DNA of 64,000 nt from Scolanthus callimorphus (Eukaryota > Cnidaria > Anthozoa > Actiniaria > Edwardsiidae), in NCBI GenBank assembly GCA_033964015.1, contig CM066919.1, forward strand, positions 20,090,146 to 20,154,145. The letters are read 5' to 3'. Below, in pieces: positions 43,012 through 54,500 of the stretch. The position numbers and the translations under genes were made by a program. The notes under the pieces are model-generated. The model worked only from the letters and a program-made list of their open reading frames with translations. It did no database searches and was not told the origin of the DNA. Each line of letters begins with the position of its first letter. Position 1 is the first letter of the stretch.

Positions 43012-43300
43012 TTACAGCTGTTTTGAGTATTCTGTGAACTCTCGAGATCGATTTCCAACTGTCAAACCGCTTTCTGGCTTCCTTCAATCAAACTTTGAAA
43101 CTCTTTGGAATACATAGAATTCAGTTATTCGCCATTCTAGTGAAATGCCCCAACACACAGTATCTTTTACTATCTTTTTCTAAACAAATGGCCTAACTTA
43201 CAGTCGACTAAGACTCAAATTAGACCTGAGAGTTTGATTGACCGAAGCCACAATGCCATTTTAACGTGAGAGTTCGCAGAATACTCAAAACAGCTGTAAA
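43012..43300. repeat. TIR element, TTACAGCTGTTTTGAGTATT ends
   Basis: TTACAGCTGTTTTGAGTATT plus CTGTGAACTCTC is mirrored by GAGAGTTCGCAGAATACTCA plus AAACAGCTGTAA. Non-coding interior. Confidence 0.8.
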
Positions 43301-43381
43301 TCATTCTAAGTTAAAGATCAAATGTATGTTCAAAATGTAATGTAATTTAATACTCCTAAAGGGAAATTCCAATTCCCTCTA

Positions 43382-44055
43382 TAGTCTAGTCGCCAGACGG
43401 GGTTCACGTGCACCCCCCGGTACATTTATGGGGACATATATTTTTAGAACCCTTAGGGTGCCTAGAATCTGGTTTGAGGTGTCCCACGGCCACTTTTTGG
43501 GCCGGTTTTTGTTTTTTAATTATATTCTTTTGTTATTTGATGAGATTCAATGAGCCAATTTTATGGATTGTAGCACTGTACAAAAAAGCTCTTCAGATTC
43601 TAAACTATACTTTTACAATGTTAGGGATACTCTGATCACATGTAGACTAGTTAAATTGCTGTCTCAGCCTTTTCCCGTCACATACGCATATCATTTTGGT
43701 ATTTCCTAATAGAAATACAAAGGTTGACAGAGTCTTAGAAAAATCTATCAGTAAACGGGCATGTAAATTGTACATATGTGTTCAGTCTATTAATGACACT
43801 ATAATCAGCATAAGTGGTAAGACTGGAATGCTTTTCTGAACAGTGCTACAGTCTATAAAATTGCGTCATTGAATCTCATTAAATAACAAAAGAATATAAT
43901 TTTAAAAAAAATCGCCCAAAAAGTGGCCATGGGACACTTTTTGGGCTGTGGGACATCTAAAACCAGTTTCTTGATATCCTAAGGGGTCCAAAAGAGTATG
44001 CCCCTTACTAGTTCTGGGGGGTGCATGTGAGCCCCCTCTGGCAACTAGACTACTA
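43382..44055. repeat. 670-bp foldback element downstream of HSCB
   Basis: ATAGTCTAGTCGCCAGACGG at the left is mirrored by TCTGGCAACTAGACTACTAT at the right. The second arm block (GTGTCCCACGGCCACTTTTT; ATTATATTCTTTTGTTATTT; GATGAGATTCAATGA) recurs inverted at 43865-43935. Confidence 0.8.
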
Positions 44056-44534
44056 TGGGAATAACACAATAAAGGAAATAGCTATCATTGTTTAGAATTA
44101 GAAACCCACAATGCATACTATCACAAATCCTGCAATCTGATTGGCTCCGTTACTCACTATCTATCACGTAATAGATAGTGAGTAATGAAAATGCTAACTC
44201 AAAACTTTATAAAACCATGAAAATAAATACATTTTTAATTAGACTACTTGTTCTTGTTTTCTATGAGTCAAATAGTCAACTCGGCACTATGTGCCTTGTT
44301 AACTATCTATTGACTCATAGAAAACTCGAACTCCTAGTATAATTGTTAAGTGTCATTCTATTTAGAAGATGGCCTACAAAAATGATTTTTGTTCATATGG
44401 AATTTTTGCAGTATGGCCTTGCGCAAACATATTTACAACCTCATCTGCATCTGCAAAACACTAAAACTTCAGAATATCTCAAGAGATACTGCTATAAAAT
44501 GAGGGATTACTAGCAGTGTAGATTACTTGAGTGC

Positions 44535-47500
44535 TTAATGTTCCCCAGCTAAACCTAAGGAGATTTTTCTATCTTTGATCTGGTTACTAATGTTGTTAAA
44601 ATACTTGAGTTGTATCAGTCCCTCTTTAGCTGCAATATAATTGTCTGCAAGTAAAATGATAGTATAAGATGGTTACAGCTAAAATTGTTGCATCGCGACC
44701 CGCGTTTTCAAAACATCGATTTGTTTTTGGCTTTGCTGTTCCGCCAGTCAAATCTTGAGCCAATCAGATTCTTGCCCTGTTTCGCCTAGTGCAGTCTCCT
44801 GGCTTTCCGTCGCGACGTTGTCTGGTTTTAGTTCAGAGGGAAGCCAGTCGACTGCACTTGGCGAAACAGGGCAAGAGTTTCATTGGCTCAGACAGTTTGA
44901 TTGGCAGAACAGCAAAGTCAAAAATCCAAAAATAATCTGATATTAAATGAAAACGTGGGTCGCGATGCTACAGTTTTAGCTGTAAATATGATATGATAAT
45001 TTTCGTCCTTTCTCATTCACATATTACCCTGCATACCAAAGTCTCCAATCATTTCACATTCAAACAGAACCCTGCATAGCAAATTCTCAATCCTTTCTCA
45101 TTCACAAAGAACCCTGCATACCAATCTCATTCACACAAAACCATTCAAATTAATTTCCCACTTTAATCTGTGAGAGCAGGCAGTTTACCATCCTGCCTAT
45201 AAGTACATGATGCCATGTGGGCTACATACCAAATTCTCCATCCTTTCTCATTGACACAGAACCCTGCATACAAAAGTCTCCAAACATTACTCATTTACTA
45301 GCACACTTAGTTTACTGACACAATGAGGGTCTTGGCTTAGCATGTCAGTTAATGAGTGAAGCTTGGAGACTTTTTGTGCCCCGGGTATTCAAACAGTCTG
45401 TAAACTCCTAAATTCAACCATGTTGTAACTTTAGAGCGGATTTAAGATAAGTGTCATGACTAATTCTCACTAACTTTGCGTTTTCTCCTATATGTTTTGT
45501 TCAGAATTGGTGTATTACTTTGCATTTGGTTTACCACAGTCATGTGAAATTGGCTCTAAGCAATTAAAATTTGTTCTAGTCATGATACTGAGCAGGGTAT
45601 TTGCCTCCTAAAGAGGACTTGAGACCCAATGAAACAGGCCATGACATGTTGGGTCTGATAAGTGAAAATGAGAAATAAATGGTGTCAGCTTTCATACTGG
45701 CTACCAATTTTGTAGTTTACAGGGATGTTAACCCCAGGACTTCAAAAATCTGGAGACCACCTTGAAATAACGAAATTTCCTGAAATTATCCAGGGAGAAA
45801 TAAAGTGTATGACATGGCAGCAGTGTTTAATTTTTCCCGGGAGACATAGCAAAAAATCTTGAGGACCTTGAGACTCCTGGGAAAACCAGGAGAGCTGACG
45901 TCCCTCAGTTTACCTTTTTCAAAGGCTGCTGCTACTTCTCTTAAACATCTCTCAATATCATCTGAGAAATAATAACACAAAATTGCACATGATTACAAAT
46001 TTCTCACCTCACTGGTTTATACTAGAAATCTCACATTAGAACCCTTTCTTTTTGATCTTTTGAGGTTTGAAAGAAATGGAAAACTCTTGTTATGAGTTGC
46101 ACACTGTAGTTTAGTTGGAGGTTTATCAGTTCCATTTCCTTACCTTGGTTTTGTGTCTCTATTATAGAAATATCAGCCTTAGTTGAGGCATCCTCCAGTG
46201 ACTCATTTACTTCTAAGATTTTCATTAAGAATTCAGGATCTTGAGGAGTGTTATCACCTTCTTCAAGATTTATTCCATGCAATTTTAGCTGTGGAATATA
46301 GATAAATAACATTTAGTAGGAACCCACTCACATGCTATCATGAATTCTGCAATCTGATTGGTTCTCCTACTCTCTTTCTTTTATGTGATAAAGGTAGACT
46401 GTCTAGTATGCTAGTGGGTATCTACCAAACAATAAATAGACAGATTTTGGTAAATTAAAATTATACAAATAACCCTACTAGGATATAGCGCTATTCACGC
46501 TGACGTCATCCATTGTTATTAATGTGCCAACCAGAGATTGATTGGTTGAAAGAACAAAAGGGTGCTATTCAATCTATGGTTTTGGCACATTAGCATTACA
46601 ATGGCAATGTTGATAAACAGTGAATAGCGCTATAAATAAGGAGGAAAAAAATTGCTACTGTGTAGTTTTATCTCACCAGTATAATCCTCGCTTTAGTGGT
46701 TTAAGTAATGTTTCATATGCTTTATTCACTGTGGTGGACTGAAGAGCTGAGAGTTCTTGCTCCTCCTGAAAGATGAAACACAAACAGTAGTATAGCAGGG
46801 GCATAGCTAGGGGGGATCCTGGGGTGCCTGTGACCCCCCTTTTTTGAAGAAAATACAGTAAACAGTAAGAAAAAAATCGGAAAGCTGGAAAGGGGCACCA
46901 TACATTTGTACAGATGTGACCCCCCCCCCCCCCCTTTCTCAAATCCTCACTAAGCTGGTGTATAGTGTGGATTGAAAACATGTGGAGTATGTGCAAGTGT
47001 TCTCAAACCATTCACACTTTTGTCTATGGACAACTTGCAACTTGTTTGTGAACTGTTCCCCTTTTTATTTGCACGGTGTTTTGCTAGCCAAATATATATA
47101 GAGAATAATACATGGGCACACGGAGATATGGAGTTTATTTTCGAGTGTTTATGGGAAGGAGTGAGATATCAAATGTGAACACGAGAATATAAATTCCGTA
47201 TCTCCAAGCGTCCATGTATTATTGTTTATTATACCGGTATAAACAAGAAACACTGCCATGCTCCAGGGAAGTGCCTTTTTATTGGCCAGTTGTTATAGCA
47301 ACAAAAGAAGACATCTGATTGGCTGATATTTTCACATGTAAAAATATTGTTGTATTTTCACATGTGAAAATATATGGGTTTTCTCAGTGGCAAAATCCCA
47401 GTAAAACACTGAGGTTTATATAATAAAGAATATTAACCAATGTGGTACTTTTGTATTCAATGGAAACTCCAGGTGGGTGGTAGGGTAGAGGAGGGGGGGG

Positions 47501-48290
47501 GGGATTTCCAATCCATTCCATGGGGACTGGGGGGGGAATGGATATTATTTCTGGAACCACACAATTTTGCCCACCCACATAATTCTTTGGAATTATTCCC
47601 AGGGAGCTTTAAGGTTGGCCATCTGACTCTTGGGGGGAGAAAGGAGTTTGGAAGAACATTTTCTGCATGGCCGTTTGCCATGACGTAATCCTCTTTTAAA
47701 AAATCAACCAGAAATCCTAAAAATAATTTCTTGCACAGATGAAACCCTCCCCTCCCATCAAACGCCAAATGACCATCCCTTTGCTGACAACAAGGGATAT
47801 TTCCTGTTCACAAATAGAGAACTTACTTTGCTACTCAAACTAAATCTGTCAGGGTGCAGCTTCATCTGTAATTCTCTGTAATTTTTTGTCAAATCTTGTG
47901 TGTTTATTCTGAATACCTCTGGTCTGAAGTCGAAGGAAAAACAAACTTTGTTGGAATGCTCATTTGAAATGACATGCTAAAATTCTTACAAGCCAGTTTC
48001 GACTAACCTGTCCAAAATCTCAAAGTACGTTGCTTCTTCTTCGGGTGGCTGAATCACGGAGCATCTCGGACAAAAAAATTCGGCATGACCGGACATTCTC
48101 CATCTACATTTCCAACACTCGGCGGATTGATCTCGCAGCATTCCTTTCTACACGCTGCCCCAAGAAACCATGCACTCGTTGAAAAATGGTTTCTCGTGAT
48201 GTTGGGCTGTTTTGGAAGAGTTCTAGAGGAGTTTAAGCGCAAGGAAAGTGAGAGACACTGTCGACAAGCTTGACCTATGCGCGCCGCCAT
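44535..48290 (-). CDS. HSCB: HSCB, mitochondrial iron-sulfur cluster co-chaperone (6 exons)
   Basis: Exons on the minus strand: 48290-48008, 47923-47827, 46765-46677, 46288-46144, 45961-45914 and 44629-44535. HSCB is a J-protein that delivers the ISCU scaffold to mitochondrial HSPA9. The N-terminus is basic and Ser-rich (RQCLSLSLRLNSSR), fitting a mitochondrial signal. A zinc cluster CWKC...CPRC follows, then the J-domain HPD (KLHPDRF), NKAYETLLKPLKRGLY, LKLHGINLEE, the ISCU-binding helical region EFLMKILEVNESLEDA, and the C-terminal LKYFNNISNQIKDRKI, all in family order. Two single-base deficits are needed to keep frame: one in exon 1 between the signal and the zinc cluster (about 48140-48160), and one at the exon 3/4 junction, where TACTG|CTA should read TACTTG|CTA. 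About 252 residues with both allowed for, against about 235 in human. Confidence 0.88.
44665..44985. repeat. TIR element (full copy of the GCATCGCGACCC family)
   Basis: TTACAGCTAAAATTGTTGCA and TCGCGACCC at the left are mirrored by GGGTCGCGATGCTACAGTTT and TAGCTGTAA at the right. Inner arms include TGGCTTTGCTGTTCCGCCAG / TTGGCAGAACAGCAAAGTCA and GCCCTGTTTCGCC / GGCGAAACAGGGC. It ends about 35 bp upstream of the acceptor side of HSCB exon 6. Partial copies: 4146-4238 and 28955-29135. Confidence 0.8.
45432..45558. repeat. MITE, TAGAGC(A/G)GATTT family, copy 3
   Basis: TAGAGCGGATTTAAGATAAG and TGTCATGAC at the left are imperfectly mirrored by CAGTCATGTGAAATTGGCTC and TA at the right. Shortest and most diverged of three family members; in an HSCB intron. 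Confidence 0.65.
45720..45905. repeat. MITE, CAGGGACGTCAAC family, copy 2
   Basis: CAGGGATGTTAACCCCAGGA and CTTCAAAAATCTGGAGAC at the left match the right half of copy 1, and AGAGCTGACGTCCCT closes the right. Located directly downstream of HSCB exon 5. Confidence 0.7.
46484..46634. repeat. 150-bp MITE, TATAGCGCTATTCAC ends
   Basis: TATAGCGCTATTCAC is mirrored exactly by GTGAATAGCGCTATA. Inner arms TTATTAATGTGCCAA and TTTGGCACATTAGCAT also pair. It lies in HSCB intron 3, with a TA-type target likely. Confidence 0.85.
46796..46935. repeat. Fragment of a CAGGGGCATAGC(C/T)AGG element
   Basis: CAGGGGCATAGCTAGGGGGG matches the left end of the element at 61916-62050; the right end is not clear and a C15 run follows near 46920. 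In HSCB intron 2. Confidence 0.5.
47094..47438. repeat. Dispersed palindromic element (uninterrupted copy)
   Basis: Contains ATAATACATGGGCACACGGA, TATCTCCAAGCGTCCATGTA, AACACTGCCATGCTCCAGGG, TATTTTCACATGTGAAAATA and AGTAAAACACTGAGGTTTAT. It is inverted relative to 13880-14312, for which it serves as the uninterrupted reference. In HSCB intron 2. Confidence 0.75.
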
Positions 48291-48589
48291 CTTGTTGTAA
48301 CGTAGAGCATTGAACTCTTTGGGGAGGGGAGGTATATTTTCGCAAAATAAGGCAGTCGTTCTTGGAGTTATATGCGATAAACATATTTTTAATCTACTTT
48401 GATGATTTATAAAAAGTAATTGAGACTACTGATACGTACTTTATTCTGTAATGTTTCGACAATTCACCCCTTCTATCATTTGAAATAAAATACCCTAGTA
48501 CCCCTCCCCCAGAGTAAAATTCAAAAGTAAACATTATGTAATCGACGAGGTTACCAAGCTACTACGACCAAAGTCCAGCACATTTCAAC
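48291..48589. promoter_or_regulatory. Divergent promoter region of HSCB and ACADS
   Basis: 299 bp separate the two ATGs. Both starts sit in ATGGCGGC or ATGGCCGC contexts, typical of housekeeping genes. No TATA box is evident. AAGATGGCGGC at the HSCB start and ACATGGCCGCC at the ACADS start resemble YY1-type sites (AAGATGGCGGC) that often mark such promoters. Confidence 0.55.
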
Positions 48590-51500
48590 ATGGCCGCCAA
48601 ACTGGTGAGAAATTCCCGGCTTTTACACAGCTTTTTTAGGGGTTTCAACCACAATGGCGGCCTTTTTCGAGCTGGAAAAGGAAGGAGAGTGTCAATTTTG
48701 GCCAGCCTGCCAGAAACGCATGAAATGCTGCGGAAAACCTGTCGCGATTTTGCAGACAACGAACTGAAGGCAGTCGCGGGCATTGTCGATAAAGAATGCA
48801 GATATCCTGTTGAACAGGTACGGAGTTTAAAGTTTCTGGAGAATGTCATTATTTGCTAGTGAATTTGCTATGATATTGCTTGACTGGTGTTTGATTTGTG
48901 AACTGTGTAATCATCAACGTTTGATATTGTACGTGCCACGAAGTCACTCAAGCTGCACAAACGTGATTTGTTTGTCACGTTGATGTGAACGGTTTGTGGT
49001 GTTTCTCAGACCCCGTTCACACGAGACCGGTACAAAACCAGACCGGTACAATTCATGTATGGTACCGTCACACGTTCACACGGGACCTGTGGTCCCAGAC
49101 CGATTTTGACACAGCTAGGTGTGCATGGTCTTGTGTGAACACTGTAAATAGTACTAGAAATACATTACATGCAGGGCCCTCACGACCATTGGGATGTATT
49201 TGGGTTATTGCCTCGAATCTCGGTAATTAACTCTTACTTACAAGCTAACGATTACACCAACCAAGTACAAAGGACATTGTTTTCTCTTGAAATTCAATAT
49301 GCAATAACTATACACAAATCACAAGGGCAAACCCTACCAAAGGGATTACAATGGGCAGTAGAAAGGTTTAAGTAAATCATGCAACACAAGAGAACCAAGT
49401 ACAAAGGACATTGCTTTCTCTTGAAATTCAATATGCAATAACTATACACAAATCACAAGGGCAAACCCTACCAAAGGGGATTAAAATGGGCAGTAGAAGG
49501 GTTTGAATCATGCAACACAAGAGTTATTGGGCACTGACATGATTTCGGTCGTATTATTAGTGGGGACGAAACATTCAATGTCATTATCGGTGGGAAACGG
49601 TTCCATTTCTTTTGATTCATGGAAAACACGAAAATGTCTTGTTGACTGTCTCTGCCCATGTTCCTGGCGATTTGCTCTTAATAAGATGAGACTCTATTGA
49701 AAAAGAATTAAAACGATAGTCCTTCAAATCTATCTGGAAATAAAGCCACTACCTGGTTTGTCAGAGAACGTACGCCAAGGTGGTTTCTCTGACTTTTATT
49801 GTTCCACCAAGAAACTGCCCGATAAAAACAATTGCCATCGCAGCATACAACAACTTCTTTTCGTTCCATGTTACTCAACATTGTCATTCGAGCAAGGAAG
49901 AAGCAATTGGTTATTATTTTCCCAGTGAAGTAAGTTAAAAGTGTTTCATAATTAAAAGTTCGCAAGTTGAACTGTGAGTCTCATGCAGAATTTCCGAAAT
50001 CTTTTCGATTTAGTTTAAATACGTCGTAGTTACGAATAAAGCTCGAGCACGTATTCGGTAAAAAATCGGTTTCCGAAAATTTTACCAATAAGGAGAAAAA
50101 TGTGAGAAAACGACCCGCTCAACGCTCTACAGCATTACGTCATTCATGCCTGCACACACGCAACACTTTTTCGCGCGCTTCGCGTGTACACAGGTATCCC
50201 GCGTCACCCAATTAGAAACCCTCACTGCGTTCAGCGCTTCGCGCTGAACGCCGGCGCTTCGCGCCGGGTTGTTCGGGAATTATTATAACTTACATTGTAC
50301 TCACTATCTCGATTCCGATTGGCTAAAAGCGTGCGCTTTACTTTGGGAATCACACACTTTGAGGGTCTCGCTAGCTGATTCTTGATTCAATGCGCGCAAT
50401 GCATCATTGGACTAGAGCACTTGAATGTTTTCCCTATTTAACAAGGCGCTTGTGTAAAAGAAATAGCTTGACAGAAAAAAGTATTTTCACTGAATCAATG
50501 TATAATAAAACAATTATTGAATTTGGTTTTTGTGATTTCCAGAATAAACAATTATCTCGCCAAGTGGCATCAGGCTCAGCCTTACGGCCTCGCCTGATTC
50601 CACTTGTCTCGACATTGTTTATTCTGGAAATCACAAAAACCTCATCCAATAATTGCTTATAAGAACAATGCTTGTCTGTTTTGAATAACAAAAGCCGTCT
50701 TCACCAGAGCGAGTCAGAATGACTCAAAGGTATTGTTCTCACAACATTGTGAAAATGGTCAATTGTACCAGTACCGTATGAACAGGCAGTACCATACCAG
50801 AATTGTACCGTCTGGTTTTGTACTGGTCTCGTGTGAACGGGGTCTCAGGTTCCCTGCTAACAGACAGAGATGTCAACTCTACTGGATTTGCCCGGAGTCT
50901 CAAGATTTTTTCGCTTCATCTCCAAGGAAAAATTCAAGACAACTGCTTCACATGAACTGTATTTCTCCCGAGAGAACTGCAGGAAGTTTCCCTATTTCAA
51001 AATGGTGTCATGGGGTTGATGTCCCTGAACAGATGCCTCATCTTACAGTGCTTTGCCATGTGAAAATTGGATGACCAATATGCTTTATACATCAAGTAGC
51101 TAACACTTCAAAACAGATTAATTTGATGAAATTACAATAATTAACATCCCTTTTTGCTTGGCAGAGCCCATATCATTGGATCAGCTAAGGTGTTGTCTCT
51201 CAGATAGCTGGCCTCAAATATTTCTACAGTTGATTAGGCAATATTCATATTCACATGGTCAGATTGGGACGAACACTCAAGTGAGGCTCATGCGGGGGAT
51301 TCTTTTGTTTCACCTTTTCAGTGCACTAAGCTAGAAATAGTGAAACAACAAAATCACCCGCATGAGCCTCACTTGAGTGTTCATCCCAGTCTGACCGTTT
51401 GAATACGATTATTGCCTATTGATTATAAATTTATCCCTGTTCCAGTGGAGTAGTTGAGCTACACTGTAAAGTGAAATAGTTGAGCTACACTGTAATAGTT

Positions 51501-54500
51501 GAGATACACTGTAAGTTTTCTTCCTCTATAAATTATTATTAAAATAATTCCCTTGATAATGTATCCTGCAAGCAATGTTTTCCAGACCCCAACATGAACT
51601 TTTTTCTAGAGGTGCCATTGTATTGGTGAAGTTTGGTCACCATCATAATAGGAATCTGGTCTCCATCTTTTTCTCCCAAATTAATGCTGTTGACAGCTAA
51701 TTTTGACAAGAGCATTTTTTTTAAACCTTCTCTGTTAAGGTAAGTCACTATATTTGGCAATTACGTTAAATTTTTGCTCGTCAAACCCTAAATCTAGTTG
51801 CCATTGGCAACAATGGTTACAATGTCAGGTATGCTTTCCCTTGTCTCTAGGATGTCATCCACTGGTAGTCCCTGCGTGGGTATTGATAATGCCATGTTCA
51901 ATGCAGAAGGACAAGAGTAGTTCCCTTATACACCTTGATCTGTTACACAGGTTAAAAAGCTTGGTGAACTTGGTCTCTTGAGTGTAGAGGTGCCAGATTC
52001 TCTAGGGGGTACGGGGTTGGATGCACTGGCATATGCAATTGGTATGGAGGAGATCAGCCGAGGGTGTGCAACAGCAGGGGTCATTATGAGTGTTAACAAT
52101 GTGAGTATGATCCAGTTGGTATGATCATGGAGTATGATTTTTGTTAATGTTTACTAGATCCATCATAGAGCATATTCAAGCCGTAGCTAGAAATGTTTGT
52201 GACTAGTATTTTCCACATGTTCATATTAGTTGAGATTCAGCCAATCAGAGTGTGAAAAAAAGCAGCTTATGTTTTTCTTGGGTCACAACTAGACGCAAGT
52301 TGTACTTGAAGGGGTCGCTGTAAGAACGAACTAAGTGACGATTTGGACTGTTTTTTCGATTTTTCGATTTTTGACAAACAAACTGCGGAAACATTGTTAA
52401 AATAGCCTAAAACTAGCCTCTCTGCATTTTCCCAAAAAAATCGCCGCGAGAACACTGTAAAACGGCCTCTAACCAGTGGCTTTATCAACAACGACCTGAG
52501 TGACTATTCAGACTGCGCAGATCATGTTCAAATAGTCTAAGTTTTTCCTAAAAATCACGGTGAGAACGATGTAAACCGGCCTTAGCCTTAAACCCTAAGC
52601 CCTAAACTCAATCTAACCCGAACTTAAATCTAACCCGAAGGCTTACCTAACCCTAAAACTGGCGGTAAGCCTAGGGTTTTTTGCTATAAAACCGCATAGA
52701 TTTGTCTATTGTTTTGAATACAAAAGAGCTTTTCATCCTACCTGGCGCATTGTTAACCCTTTGTAGCCTGAATTTATTTCGCTTATTTTGCAATGTTATT
52801 ATGTTCTTCCACTTGAAAAAAGAAAGAAAAAGGCCTCCTGTCCCCCCCCCCAAAAAAACCCTGCTGTTTGTAAAGACTAGGGCTCACCCTTTTCAGTGAA
52901 GAACGTTGGATTCTTGGTTTCGCTTGTCGAACAGAGAGCGAGCCATGAATTCGCTTTATAAGTGCTTTTTTCAAGTCATTTTCTACTACAGGAGCCGCTT
53001 TGCTTGCATCATAAAGCAAACAAAGTCGGTAAAGACAAACCTGTGAAAGAACCCACAAGTGAGGAGCACATTTTATGAGCAAAATCGAGTCACAAAGAAT
53101 TTGGCAGGCCGTGTGATGACTCTTTGAGTATTATGAAGCTTCTCTGTTGTTCTGTAGCAGAATTTCTGCACTGTCAAGACAATTTGGGTTAGTTTTGAAT
53201 CCAAAAGAATGCATTCGGCGCAATATTCAGTTGACAGGTGCGAGTGACTAGGCACTTATAAAAAAATATCTAAAACTGGGGCTAGGGACGAAGTGCTGTC
53301 AATTTTTTACAGTTTTAACCCATAATGCTTTGCGCTTGAAAAAGGGAAAACACCGTTTTACAGCGATCTTGTGGCGATTTTTATGGGGAAAATGCAGAGA
53401 GGCTAGTTTTAGGCTATTTTAACAATGTTTCCGCAGTTTGTTTGTCAAAAATCGAAAAATCGAAAACAGTCCAAATGGTCACTTAGGTCGTTCTTACAGC
53501 GACCCCTTCACTTATTTCCTTCCCTGATTGGTTTGTTTGCTGAATGTGTTCCATTTCTAATTAGCAAAGTGTATTTACTTTGAATTTAGTTTTTGACACA
53601 CCAGCTAGTCTGTGGCCCACCCATATTTCTGGAAGGCCTCTAAATAATGGGGTATAGGCTCTATGACCCTTCCAGGTGATAACACAGGCGTGATATTCAG
53701 ATGGAAAGTAACATGTGTTGTATCTTTTTCTCTAGTCCCTGTACTTAGCTCCAATATTAAAGCGAGGCACTGATGAACAGAAAGAGAAATGGGTTAAGCC
53801 ATTCCTTAATGGAGACAGGGTGGGCTGCTTTGCCCTCAGTGAACCAGGTATTTTGCACAGTGTCGCTGAGCTTTGTATATTCAAACATGTAGTGTAGCTA
53901 GCAAGTAGAACTCTGTTAGATAGTATACAGTAACATAGCATGGTGATGACTTGTTGCTCAACATCTGATGTGTTAAATGTTCCTGATAACAATGTGGTCA
54001 AAGTGTTTCCAGAAATTATCCATCCCCATCCTATGGAAGGGGTTTGATATATGACCCCCACCTCTCTTGAATTTCTAGTGAAAAATACTGTAATTGTATC
54101 AAAAACAAAAAAGGGAAATTGAGCACCCTACCCCTCTTCACAATCCCTTCCATGGGGAGTGTTTTGGATTTTCTCTGGAATCTCCTAATAAGAAGAGTAG
54201 ATACAGCTCTCGATCTAAGCCCATTGGATTGATACCCTCAGTGCAAAACAATAGAGGGTCATACAATAGAACGAGGAAACAATAGGCTGCTTTGTTCTGC
54301 CTATCCAATCACACAAGATCTTTTGAGAAGCTGTATCACTCCTGAATAAGAAGGCTCATACTATGTGCTACAAACTAGTCCCTCACTGTTTCATAGAATG
54401 CCTTTAGAAGTTGTTCTTGGTCTCGGTGTGTTTTTGTCATATATTTTTGCAATTTGAGGAAAGAAATCTGCAATTTTTTTTCAAAGACCATAAATGTAAA

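Larger units (their letters stand above)
49009..50844. mobile_element. 1.84-kb TIR element in ACADS intron 1 carrying helicase and OTU fragments
   Basis: GACCCCGTTCACACGAGACC at the left is mirrored by GGTCTCGTGTGAACGGGGTC at the right, with homology continuing about 110 bp inward (GTACAAAACCAGAC, GGTACAATTC). TCA flanks both ends (49006-49008 and 50845-50847), a 3-bp duplication. Inside are a duplicated PIF1-helicase fragment (plus), an OTU-like fragment (minus), a nested MITE (50282-50514) and a foldback (50512-50656). Confidence 0.8.

Noticed and set aside
52580..52670. CCCTAA-rich tract considered as an interstitial telomere
   Set aside because: The repeats are irregular and lie inside a TIR element; no uniform TTAGGG array.
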